Source: Paracoccaceae bacterium
Lineage (GTDB): Bacteria; Pseudomonadota; Alphaproteobacteria; Rhodobacterales; Rhodobacteraceae
DNA: 5,659 bases
Reading direction: 5' to 3'
NCBI GenBank assembly: GCA_007129775.1
Contig: SKUV01000147.1
Span: 1 to 5,659, forward strand
Under the pieces are notes generated by a model, which saw only the letters and a list, made by a program, of their open reading frames with translations, was not told where the DNA came from and made no database searches. The position numbers and the translations under genes are program-made. Positions 1-5,634 of this stretch are shown piece after piece. How positions within the stretch are numbered: position 1 is the first letter of the stretch; every line of letters begins with the position of its first letter.

Positions 1-1296
1 GTCGAGCCTCGGTTCCGGGCCGGCCTCGGCGATGGCTGCGGCGTCATCGGGCTCCCGCGGCTCAGCCTCTGTCTGGGCGTCTTCCGCGGCGGGGCTGCTC
101 AGCGCGGCGATGGTGTCGGGCCGCGGCGCAGGCGGGTTGGCGGCAAGGGCGGGCAGATCGGGCGCCTCCGCCTCCACCACTGCGAAGGGCAGGTCGGCCT
201 CGGCAGGCCCGGGCGCCTCTGCGACCTCCTCTGCCTGCGCACCGGCCTCTGCCGGCGCGGCCGTCACCTCGGAGATGGCCGCGTCGATCCCGTCGGCCAG
301 CGCCATCAGAACCTCCTCGGGCGGGGCGTCGCTGCCGCGCGCCGGGCGCATCGGCGGGATCGGGCTGCGCGAGATGGTGGTCTGCAAGCGCACGGTGCGC
401 GTGGTGGCCGCGGTGCTGGCCTGCGCCGGCTGGCCGCCATAGGCCGGGCGCGCCGGACGCCGCACCGCCACTTGTGCAGGCGCCCGGCTGAAGCCCAGAT
501 CCAGCAATTCGGCCATCCGCGCGTTGCGCTGCGCCACCGATGTTCCGCCGAAAACCGTGGCGATGATGCGCTTTCCGCCCCGCTCGGCCGAGCCCACGAG
601 GTTGAACCCCGCCGCCCGTGTATAGCCCGTCTTGATCCCGTCGGCGCCGCGATAGGCGTCCAGAAACCGGGTGTTGGTGTTGCGGATCGTGGCCACCCCG
701 GCATCGGTGGAGCGGCGCGAGAACAGGTTGTAGTATTGCGGATAGTCGAAATAGAGCTGCCGGCCCAGAATCGTCATGTCGCGCGCAGTGGACAGATGCC
801 CCGGCGCCGTCAGCCCGTGGGCGTTGCGGAAGGTGGTGTTGTTCATCCCCATGGCACGCGCGGTGCGGTTCATCCGCTCGATGAACGCCGCCTCGCTGCC
901 CGAAATCGCCTCGGCGATGGCGGTGGAGGCATCGTTGCCCGACCGCACGGCGGCGGCCCGCACCAGATGGCGCAGCGCGATGCGCTGGCCCGCACGCAGC
1001 CCGAGGCAGGAACAGGGCTCGCTCGCGGCGTTGGCGCTGATGGTGACCAGCGTGTCCATGCTGATCTCGCCGTTCTGGACCGCCTCGAAGGCGATGTAGA
1101 GCGTCATCATCTTGGTCAGCGAGGCCGGATGCAGCCGCGTATCGTGGTTGCGCGCAAACAGGATCTCGCCGGAGCGGGCATCCATCACGACCGTGGCGCT
1201 CGGCGCGGCCCGCGCCGCCGCCGCAAGGCCGACCGCCAGAACAAGCACAAGAAACATCCCCGCAAGACGGGGAATCGCATGGGATAGGGTTTTCAC
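1..1296 (-). CDS. D-alanyl-D-alanine carboxypeptidase (peptidase S11, PBP5/DacA type), 3' end outside window
   Basis: A serine carboxypeptidase predicted to remove the terminal D-Ala from peptidoglycan stem pentapeptides in the periplasm. I translated this frame by hand; it is open for 432 codons to the window edge with no stop. Residues 1-31 form a signal peptide: a basic start (MKTLSHAIPR), a hydrophobic core, and an A-R-A site near residue 30. All S11 motifs are present: S59-L-T-K62 (nucleophile and general base), S119-G-N121, and K222-T-G224. The catalytic domain ends near residue 267. After it comes about 165 residues rich in Ala, Pro and Glu instead of an obvious PBP5 C-terminal beta domain; alphaproteobacterial relatives may carry a SPOR domain further on, which cannot be seen here. 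The GTG start (codon 1294-1296) is chosen because AAAAAGG lies 8 nt upstream and it gives a proper signal peptide. The in-frame ATG at 1257 would remove the charged n-region. The family call is firm; the exact paralogue is not. Confidence 0.93.
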   Translation of the reverse strand, partial: MKTLSHAIPRLAGMFLVLVLAVGLAAAARAAPSATVVMDARSGEILFARNHDTRLHPASLTKMMTLYIAFEAVQNGEISMDTLVTISANAASEPCSCLGLRAGQRIALRHLVRAAAVRSGNDASTAIAEAISGSEAAFIERMNRTARAMGMNNTTFRNAHGLTAPGHLSTARDMTILGRQLYFDYPQYYNLFSRRSTDAGVATIRNTNTRFLDAYRGADGIKTGYTRAAGFNLVGSAERGGKRIIATVFGGTSVAQRNARMAELLDLGFSRAPAQVAVRRPARPAYGGQPAQASTAATTRTVRLQTTISRSPIPPMRPARGSDAPPEEVLMALADGIDAAISEVTAAPAEAGAQAEEVAEAPGPAEADLPFAVVEAEAPDLPALAANPPAPRPDTIAALSSPAAEDAQTEAEPREPDDAAAIAEAGPEPRLD

Positions 1297-1446
1297 CTGC
1301 CTTGCCTTTTTCTGACATTCTGCCCCGGTCTTTGGCGCCGGGTGCAACTGCTCGGAACCTAGGCTAGCACAGGCCTCAACCCATGAAAAGCAATAATTAC
1401 AAGGGGTTTGGCGCCACAGTTGAGCCACATTCGCGGGCAAGGCCGG
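1297..1446 (-). promoter_or_regulatory. Intergenic leader upstream of the carboxypeptidase, with a weak promoter candidate
   Basis: This 150-bp gap between two minus-strand genes includes the most AT-rich patch of the window (about 1381-1407), as expected for a promoter. Read on the minus strand, TTGCTT followed about 18 nt later by TGCTAG is a possible but poor sigma-70-type pair. The 9-mer TTTGGCGCC occurs twice on the plus strand (1331-1339 and 1407-1415). I see no stem-loop with a U tract that would terminate the HAD gene, so read-through into the carboxypeptidase gene is also possible. Confidence 0.25.
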
Positions 1447-2154
1447 TCAGGAATCGTGTATCCAGTCTATCAACTCCACCAGATCCCCAAGATGTGGTAG
1501 CTGGCGGTAGCGCGGATGCGTCTCGGGCGGGTCGGCTGCCTCGATCGCCCATTCGACGCCATGGGGCACATAGACCCCCCAGCCGCCCGCCATGATCGGC
1601 GGAATCACGTCCGATTTCAGGGAGTTGCCGACCATAAGTGCCGCTTCGGCGCCGCTGGCGTGACGGGCGAAAATCCGCGCATAAATCTCGGGCGTCTTGT
1701 CCGACACGATCTCGACCGCGTCGAACAGCTCGCCCAGCCCCGATTGCGCCAGCTTGCGCTCCTGATGCAGCAGGTCGCCCTTGGTGATCAGGACCACCCG
1801 GAACCGCCCCGTCACCGCCTCGACAGCCTCGCGGGCGTGGGGCAAAAGCTCGATCGGATGGTCCAGCATCTCGCGCCCCGCGGCCAGCAATTCCGCGATC
1901 ACGGCATTGGGCACGGCGCCGTCGGTGACCTCCAGCGCGGTCTCGATCATCGACAGTGTGAAGCCCTTCACGCCAAAGCCATAGCGCCCCAGATTGCGCC
2001 GCTCGGCCTCCAGGAGCCGCGCCTCCAGCGCCTCGCGCGGGGCGTGCTCGGCCAGCAGCGCCGCGAATCGGTCCTGCGTGAAGCGGAAGAACCGCTCGTT
2101 ATGCCAAAGCGTGTCGTCGGCGTCGAAACCGATGGCCGCCAGCCGCGTTGTCAT
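1447..2154 (-). CDS. HAD-superfamily hydrolase (putative phosphatase)
   Basis: A 235-residue HAD-fold protein, a typical length for a small-molecule phosphatase with a C1-type helical cap. All four motifs are visible: motif I D11-A-D13-D-T15 (Asp nucleophile and acid/base Asp), motif II T124 in VLITKGD, motif III K153 in SDKTPEIY, and motif IV G176-N-S-x-x-S-D182 (Mg2+-binding Asp). The cap would span roughly residues 18-110. There is no signal peptide, so it is probably cytoplasmic. The substrate cannot be read from sequence; phosphoglycolate-phosphatase-like and nucleotidase-like relatives are both possible. The ATG at 2152-2154 is chosen because GGGGGAG lies a few bases upstream and motif I then falls at residue 11, as usual. 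An in-frame ATG 26 codons further out would add a low-complexity Gly/Ala stretch unlike the family. It is divergent from clpS and lies 150 bp upstream of the carboxypeptidase on the same strand. Confidence 0.9.
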   Translation of the reverse strand: MTTRLAAIGFDADDTLWHNERFFRFTQDRFAALLAEHAPREALEARLLEAERRNLGRYGFGVKGFTLSMIETALEVTDGAVPNAVIAELLAAGREMLDHPIELLPHAREAVEAVTGRFRVVLITKGDLLHQERKLAQSGLGELFDAVEIVSDKTPEIYARIFARHASGAEAALMVGNSLKSDVIPPIMAGGWGVYVPHGVEWAIEAADPPETHPRYRQLPHLGDLVELIDWIHDS

Positions 2155-2214
2155 CCACTCCCCCTTCCCGTTCGGCTGCGCCCCAGACGCGGCACCTGCG
2201 GCGCAAACGCCCCC

Positions 2215-2244
2215 TTTTCCCGAGCCATTCAACCGTTATATGAT
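2215..2244 (+). promoter_or_regulatory. Candidate clpS promoter
   Basis: TATGAT at 2239-2244 matches five of six bases of the sigma-70 -10 consensus. A weak -35, TTTTCC at 2215-2220, sits 18 bp upstream (about three of six matches). The site lies in the gap between the divergent HAD and clpS genes and is one of the few AT-rich patches there. Transcription from it would start near 2251, beyond the in-frame ATGs at 2240, 2243 and 2249, which fits clpS translation beginning further downstream. This is prediction from consensus alone. Confidence 0.35.
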
Positions 2245-2323
2245 GCCCATGCAAGCCAAAGCCGCACTGCGAGCGACCCTGACCGAAGACGGAGCCCCGC
2301 GCGTGACCCGACTGCCCCGCCTG

Positions 2324-2674
2324 ATGTCCGACAAGGATGACAAGCGCGATGACGACGACCGCGACGGCGGCCGGCGCGGCAATGACACGTCGGTCATCAC
2401 CCGCACCCGGGCGAAGACCCAGCGGCCGCCGCTCTACAAGGTGTTGCTGCTCAATGACGATTACACGCCGATGGAATTCGTCGTGCATGTGCTGGAGCGC
2501 TTTTTCGGGATGAGCCACGCGCAGGCCTTCGATCTGATGCTGACGGTGCACAAGAAGGGCGTTGCGGTGGTCGGCGTCTTTTCCTTCGAGGTGGCCGAGA
2601 CCAAGGTCGCGCAGGTGATGGATTTCGCCCGCCGCCACCAGCACCCGTTGCAATGCACCATGGAAAAGGAGTAG
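2324..2674 (+). CDS. clpS: ATP-dependent Clp protease adaptor protein ClpS
   Basis: A 116-residue adaptor that recognises N-degron substrates (bulky hydrophobic N-terminal residues) and delivers them to ClpA of the ClpAP protease in the cytoplasm. The core closely follows E. coli ClpS: YKVLLLNDDYTPMEFV at residues 38-53, with N44, D45 and D46 at the positions that bind the substrate alpha-amino group, M50 as the specificity gatekeeper, and H76 in LTVHKKG matching E. coli H66. It ends in the conserved HPLQCTMEKE. The first 20 residues are very Asp/Arg/Lys-rich and probably flexible, as in other ClpS proteins. The start is uncertain. ATG 2324 gives a typical MSDKDD-like terminus but lacks a Shine-Dalgarno; in-frame GTG 2303 (7 residues longer) has GGAG at 2291-2294; ATGs at 2240-2249 overlap a candidate -10 box. 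No clpA follows; an RsmC-like methyltransferase gene begins 52 bp downstream. Confidence 0.95.
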   Translation: MSDKDDKRDDDDRDGGRRGNDTSVITRTRAKTQRPPLYKVLLLNDDYTPMEFVVHVLERFFGMSHAQAFDLMLTVHKKGVAVVGVFSFEVAETKVAQVMDFARRHQHPLQCTMEKE

Positions 2675-2704
2675 GCGGGCAGGCCGATCCCGCCGCGAAG
2701 CGGG
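2675..2704 (+). other. Short GC hairpins between clpS and the methyltransferase gene
   Basis: CCCGC at 2689-2693 can pair with GCGGG on either side: 2675-2679 just after the clpS stop, or 2700-2704 just before the next ribosome-binding site. The two 5-bp stems exclude each other. No U tract follows, so this is not a standard intrinsic terminator. Such short GC stems are common in DNA of this composition. Confidence 0.25.
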
Positions 2705-2715
2705 CCCGTGATACC

Positions 2716-2720
2716 GGAGG
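2716..2720 (+). promoter_or_regulatory. Shine-Dalgarno that fixes a TTG start
   Basis: GGAGG, a perfect anti-16S match, lies 6 nt before the TTG at 2727. It supports that rare start codon for the RsmC-like gene, which has no ATG near its N-terminus. Confidence 0.75.
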
Positions 2721-2726
2721 CCGCCC

Positions 2727-3791
2727 TTGCCCGCCCTGTCCCCCCGAGATGCCCGGTTGCAGCTAGCCCGCGATGGTGGATTGCTGCCGCAGGCCGGCCG
2801 CATCGCCGTCTTTCGCCCCACCGCGCAGGACTGGCTCGCGCCGCTGGATGCGGCGCGGCTTCACCTGATCACCGGGTTTCGCCCCGACCATGACGCGCTG
2901 TCGGCGCGCGGGTATGATTGCGCCACGACGCCCGAGGGACGCTATGCCGCGGCGCTGGTCTGCCTGCCGCGGGCGCGCGCCGCGGCGCGCGACCTGATCG
3001 CGCAGGCGGTGGGCTGCAGCGATGGCCCGGTGCTGATCGACGGGCAGAAGACCGACGGCATCGACGCGCTCTTGCGCGAGTGCCGCGCGCTGGCCGGCGA
3101 GGGCCGGGCCGAGGTCGGCGCGCCGCTGGTCAAGGGCCACGGCCGGCTCTTCTCCCTGAACGCCGCGCCCGACGCGCTCGCCTCCTGGCGGGCGGGGCGT
3201 ACCGAGGTGGCGCCCGGCTTCGTCACCCTTCCAGGCGTCTTTTCCGCAGACGGGATCGACCCGGGCTCGGCAGCGCTGGCCGCCGCCCTGCCCGAACGGC
3301 TGCCGCCGCGGATGGCCGATCTGGGCGCGGGCTGGGGCTGGTTGTCGGCGCAGGTTCTGGCGCGGGCCGGGGTGGAGCATCTGGATCTGGTCGAGGCCGA
3401 GGCCGCCGCGCTCGACTGCGCGCGGGCCAATATCGCCGATCCGCGGGCGCGGTTTCACTGGGCCGATGCCACTGGCTTCGCGCCCGAGGCGCCGCTTGAC
3501 GGGGTGGTGATGAACCCGCCCTTTCACAGCGCCCGCGCCGCCGACCCGGCGCTCGGCACAGCCTTCATCGCCGCCGCGGCGCGGATGCTGCGCCCGCAAG
3601 GCGTGCTGTGGATGGTGGCCAACCGCCACCTGCCATATGCACCGGTGCTGGAGCGACATTTCCGCGAAATCGCAGAACTGCCCTGCCCCGCCTCCGCCTA
3701 CCGTCTGACCCGCGCAGCCGGTCCACGGCGCACCCCTGCCCCCTCCCCCGCCACCGGGCGCGTGCCGATCCGGCGACGGCGCCGGGGCTGA
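2727..3791 (+). CDS. RsmC-like class I SAM-dependent rRNA (guanine-N2) methyltransferase
   Basis: A 354-residue protein with the two-domain layout of RsmC/RlmG, which methylate guanine N2 in rRNA (RsmC: G1207 of 16S rRNA). Residues 1 to about 165 are the degenerate N-terminal methyltransferase-like domain. The catalytic half has a family signature VFSADGIDPGS (171-181), the SAM-binding motif I D198-L-G-A-G-W-G204, an acidic residue after strand 2 (E223), and N263-P-P-F266, the catalytic motif of methyltransferases acting on exocyclic amino groups. ANRHLPY (298-304) matches the conserved segment following it in RsmC. The TTG start is preceded by GGAGG 6 nt upstream. After about residue 330 the protein continues into a Pro/Arg-rich tail ending in a run of five arginines, possibly an RNA-binding extension. 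The gene follows clpS by 52 bp on the same strand and is probably cotranscribed. RsmC-family membership is firm; the precise target (16S or 23S) is inferred. Confidence 0.88.
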   Translation: MPALSPRDARLQLARDGGLLPQAGRIAVFRPTAQDWLAPLDAARLHLITGFRPDHDALSARGYDCATTPEGRYAAALVCLPRARAAARDLIAQAVGCSDGPVLIDGQKTDGIDALLRECRALAGEGRAEVGAPLVKGHGRLFSLNAAPDALASWRAGRTEVAPGFVTLPGVFSADGIDPGSAALAAALPERLPPRMADLGAGWGWLSAQVLARAGVEHLDLVEAEAAALDCARANIADPRARFHWADATGFAPEAPLDGVVMNPPFHSARAADPALGTAFIAAAARMLRPQGVLWMVANRHLPYAPVLERHFREIAELPCPASAYRLTRAAGPRRTPAPSPATGRVPIRRRRRG

Positions 3792-3798
3792 GCCGCAA

Positions 3799-3812
3799 CG
3801 AAAGAGCTTTCG
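3799..3812 (+). repeat. Inverted repeat CGAAAG-AG-CTTTCG
   Basis: A 6-bp inverted repeat with a 2-bp centre lies 8 bp after the methyltransferase stop. As RNA it would form a 5-bp stem with a 4-nt loop, but no U tract follows, so it is a poor intrinsic terminator. It overlaps the candidate -35 box of the SDR gene by three bases, so it could equally be an operator. Confidence 0.4.
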
Positions 3813-3837
3813 ACAAATCCGCCGGAGCGCCTATGCT
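3810..3837 (+). promoter_or_regulatory. Candidate promoter of the SDR gene
   Basis: TCGACA at 3810-3815 (five of six to the sigma-70 -35 consensus) and TATGCT at 3832-3837 (four of six to -10) are separated by 16 bp. Transcription would start near 3844, leaving a leader of about 38 nt with GGAAAGAG (3864-3871) 10 nt before the ATG. The site lies in the 90-bp gap after the methyltransferase gene, so the SDR may have its own promoter. Confidence 0.4.
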
Positions 3838-3881
3838 GAGCGTTCTCGCCCCGCCCCGCGCCCGGAAAGAGCGAACCACCC

Positions 3882-4694
3882 ATGAGCTATTCCATCGAAC
3901 GCAAGACCGCCATCGTCACCGGTGCCGCCAACGGCATCGGGCTGGCCATCGCCCGGCATTTCGCCGCGCAGGGCGCCAATGTCGTCTTCGCCGATATCGA
4001 CGAGGCGCGGCTGAAGGCCGAGATCGGCGCCGAGGCGCTGAAGGACGACCACATCCGCCTGTTTGCCGGCGATCTGCGCGAACGGCTGACCATCGCCAAT
4101 CTGGTGTCGGCCACGCTCGACGCTTTCGACCGGATCGACATTCTGGTCAACGCCACGCGCCAATGCCTCCCCTGCGACCCGCTGGCCGTGGATGACGACC
4201 TTGTGGAGCAGTTGTTGCAGCAAAACCTGCTGACCGGGCTGCGCCTGTCGCAGGCGGTGGCGAAACGGATGATCGCCCAGGACGAAGCGGAGGAAACCGA
4301 CAAGCGCGCCATCTCGGGCAGCATCGTCAACCTGTCTTCCATCGCGGCCGGGCGGGCGCGGCCGGAACTGATGGCGTTTTCCATCGCCATGGCCGCATCG
4401 GACCAGATGACGCGGATGCTGGCGCTGGCGCTGGCGCCCCACCGGATCCGGGTGAACGGTATCGCCTTCGGCAGCGTCATGAGCACAAGCCTCAAGGACC
4501 AGATCCGCGACAATCCCGACCTGCGCAGCGACATCCGCTCCAATACGCCGCTGGGCCGGATCGCCGCTCCGTCCGAGGTGGCGCAGGCCGCGCAATTTCT
4601 CGCCTCCGAGGCGGCGGGCTTCATGACCGGCCAGATCATGACGGTGGACGGAGGCCGCGGGCTGGTCGACCCGGTCGCCGCGCCGGTCCACTGA
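3882..4694 (+). CDS. Short-chain dehydrogenase/reductase (SDR) family protein lacking catalytic Tyr and Lys
   Basis: A 270-residue Rossmann-fold protein of classical SDR length. The cofactor half is intact: T13-G-A-A-N-G-I-G20, an acidic D38 after strand 2 (which favours NAD over NADP), D64 in the adenine pocket, and N90-A91 in the NNAG-like position. The conserved helix-4 Asn is N115, and the Ser of the catalytic set is S153 in NLSS. The C-terminal TGQIMTVDGG is typical of FabG-like SDRs. The YxxxK active-site pair is missing: 13 residues after S153, where Tyr belongs, is F166 (ttt, 4377-4379), and four later, where Lys belongs, is M170 (atg, 4389-4391). The only Tyr in the protein is Y3, so no shifted substitute exists. 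The usual PG motif reads FG at 196-197, and helix 4 to strand 5 carries about 11 extra charged residues (132-142). The frame is intact and codon use matches the neighbours, so this is not simple decay. A role as an NAD-binding regulator or partner subunit is inference. It is convergent with a GntR gene. Confidence 0.9.
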   Translation: MSYSIERKTAIVTGAANGIGLAIARHFAAQGANVVFADIDEARLKAEIGAEALKDDHIRLFAGDLRERLTIANLVSATLDAFDRIDILVNATRQCLPCDPLAVDDDLVEQLLQQNLLTGLRLSQAVAKRMIAQDEAEETDKRAISGSIVNLSSIAAGRARPELMAFSIAMAASDQMTRMLALALAPHRIRVNGIAFGSVMSTSLKDQIRDNPDLRSDIRSNTPLGRIAAPSEVAQAAQFLASEAAGFMTGQIMTVDGGRGLVDPVAAPVH

Positions 4695-4866
4695 GGCGAA
4701 CTTGACAAAAGGCGCGCGGGCCGCCCGACACCCGGGCCGGCGGTGCAGGCATCGCTGCCCGGGCCGCTGGCGCGGCTGTTCACCGGGCGGGCGAAGGATG
4801 CGCCTTTGATGCAAGAAACCGCTCGCGGCCGGGTCCCCCCGCAGCGGGCGCTGCCTTGGCCCACCC
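4695..4866. other. Convergent intergenic region with GC-rich hairpins, possible bidirectional terminator
   Basis: These 172 bp separate two genes that converge. Several short GC stems are visible: GCCCG/CGGGC at 4723-4737, GCCGC/GCGGC around 4763-4776, and the near-perfect GCAGCG-GG-CGCTGC at 4841-4854. The 9-mer CCCGGGCCG occurs at 4731-4739 and 4758-4766. None has a following T tract on either strand, so termination here is more likely factor-dependent or absent. TTGACA at 4702-4707 is a perfect -35 hexamer but has no -10 at the right distance. I see no convincing gene in this stretch. Confidence 0.3.
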
Positions 4867-5634
4867 TCAGGAAATCGCAGCGATGGCGAACTCGAAAAGC
4901 GACCGCGCATGCGCCGCCATGGCCGCCCGCGCGGCTTCCGGATCGCCGGCCTGCAGGGCATCGAGAATGGCTATATGCTCGCGCGAATCCGGGCCAAGCC
5001 GGTCGGCGAGCGCGGAGATTTCAAACAGGCGCGTTGTGGTGCGCAATTCGTGCAGGATATCGGCCATGACCGCATTGCCGCAGGCGTCGATGAACAGGCC
5101 ATGCACCCGGTCATCGCAGGCCCAGTGGGTGTTGATGTCATAGGGTTCGAGCTTTTCCAGAGCGAGCACCGCCGCGCGCACCGGCGCGATTTCGTCCGCG
5201 GGCACGCGCCCGGCCGCCTGGGCTGCGGCCTCGGCCTCCAGCACCTCGCGCACACGCAGGCTTTGCAGGTATTCCGCCAGATCGACCTTGCGCACCATGT
5301 AGGAGCGGTTGGCCGACTTGATCAGCAGCCCCTCCCCCTCCAGCCGCTGCATCGCCTCCCGCAGGGGCGTGCGGGAAATGCCCAGCTGCGCGGCAAGGCG
5401 GCTTTCCACGAGGCTGTCGCCACCGCGCAATTGGCGGTTACGCACCATGTTGGACAGCGCGTGATAGGCCCGGGCCGACATGTTTGCGGTGGCATCCGCG
5501 GGCGGGTGGGCGGCCGGCCCGGGGGGGACGGACGGCGCATCCTCCGGCGTCATGATCGCCGAGGTCCGCGCCGGGGTTTGCGCCGGGCTTTGTGCCGGGG
5601 TTTGCGCCGCGATTTCCGCCTCGTCCGCTGCCAT
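4867..5634 (-). CDS. GntR family transcriptional regulator (FadR subfamily, FCD ligand-binding domain)
   Basis: A 255-residue DNA-binding repressor or activator. The winged helix-turn-helix covers about residues 53-117, with the GntR recognition signature ISRTPLREAMQRLEGEGLL at 86-104. The all-helical FCD effector domain follows (about 123-250). Its metal/carboxylate-binding residues appear intact: D174 and H178 in DDRVHGLFIDACGN, H220 in SREHIAILDAL, and H242 in AAHARSL. FCD regulators usually bind small organic acids or sugars and control nearby catabolic genes. Here the neighbour is the convergent SDR gene, and the true target may lie beyond the right edge. An unusual extension of about 50 residues precedes the HTH and is rich in Ala, Pro, Thr and Gln, with TPAQ/SPAQ repeats. 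ATG 5634 is chosen because GGAG lies 7 nt upstream. Internal ATGs (residues 28 and 52) would remove the extension but show no clear ribosome-binding site. Ligand unknown. Confidence 0.93.
   Translation of the reverse strand: MAADEAEIAAQTPAQSPAQTPARTSAIMTPEDAPSVPPGPAAHPPADATANMSARAYHALSNMVRNRQLRGGDSLVESRLAAQLGISRTPLREAMQRLEGEGLLIKSANRSYMVRKVDLAEYLQSLRVREVLEAEAAAQAAGRVPADEIAPVRAAVLALEKLEPYDINTHWACDDRVHGLFIDACGNAVMADILHELRTTTRLFEISALADRLGPDSREHIAILDALQAGDPEAARAAMAAHARSLFEFAIAAIS
5570..5605 (-). repeat. Three tandem 12-bp repeats inside the GntR gene
   Basis: Three adjacent 12-bp units (5570-5581, 5582-5593, 5594-5605) have the plus-strand form GCCGGGGTTTGC; the first and third are identical and the middle one differs at two positions. 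A more degenerate fourth copy precedes them at 5558-5569. On the coding strand they encode the QTPAQSPAQTPA stretch at residues 11-22. The unit is four codons, so copy-number change keeps the frame. Confidence 0.85.

Noticed and set aside
472..1287. 271-codon plus-strand ORF opposite the carboxypeptidase gene
   Set aside because: Shadow frame; no motif, and it lies entirely within the supported minus-strand gene.
62..1318. 418-codon minus-strand ORF starting MSEKGK over the carboxypeptidase gene
   Set aside because: Its protein is low-complexity Arg/Gly/Ala with no recognisable domain. The overlapping frame starting at 1296 encodes a clear S11 carboxypeptidase with all active-site motifs.
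1994..2323. Long N-terminal extension of clpS
   Set aside because: The frame is open upstream to 1994, but that part overlaps the divergent HAD gene and its 5' region, has no ClpS homology, and would make the protein twice the family length.
1516..2340. 274-codon plus-strand ORF opposite the HAD gene
   Set aside because: Antisense to a gene with all four HAD motifs; its residue content (His/Gln/Arg-rich) is what the reverse frame of GC-rich codons yields.
2763..3659. 298-codon minus-strand ORF opposite the methyltransferase
   Set aside because: Antisense to a well-supported RsmC-like gene; composition is Arg/Gly/His/Gln-rich with no motif.
4702..4707. Perfect TTGACA -35 hexamer after the SDR gene
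   Set aside because: No -10-like sequence lies 15-19 bp downstream, and no plus-strand gene follows before the convergent GntR gene.
3887..4864. 325-codon minus-strand ORF opposite the SDR gene
   Set aside because: Ser/Arg/Ala-rich shadow of the SDR frame without any domain signature.
3831..4961. 376-codon minus-strand ORF opposite the SDR gene
   Set aside because: It is antisense to a gene with clear SDR motifs and runs into the GntR region. The translation is Arg/Gly/Gln/His-rich, typical of a shadow frame in high-GC DNA.
4743..5069. 108-codon plus-strand ORF after the SDR gene
   Set aside because: It overlaps the end of the GntR gene in antisense, has no ribosome-binding site or domain, and is Arg/Pro/Ala-rich.
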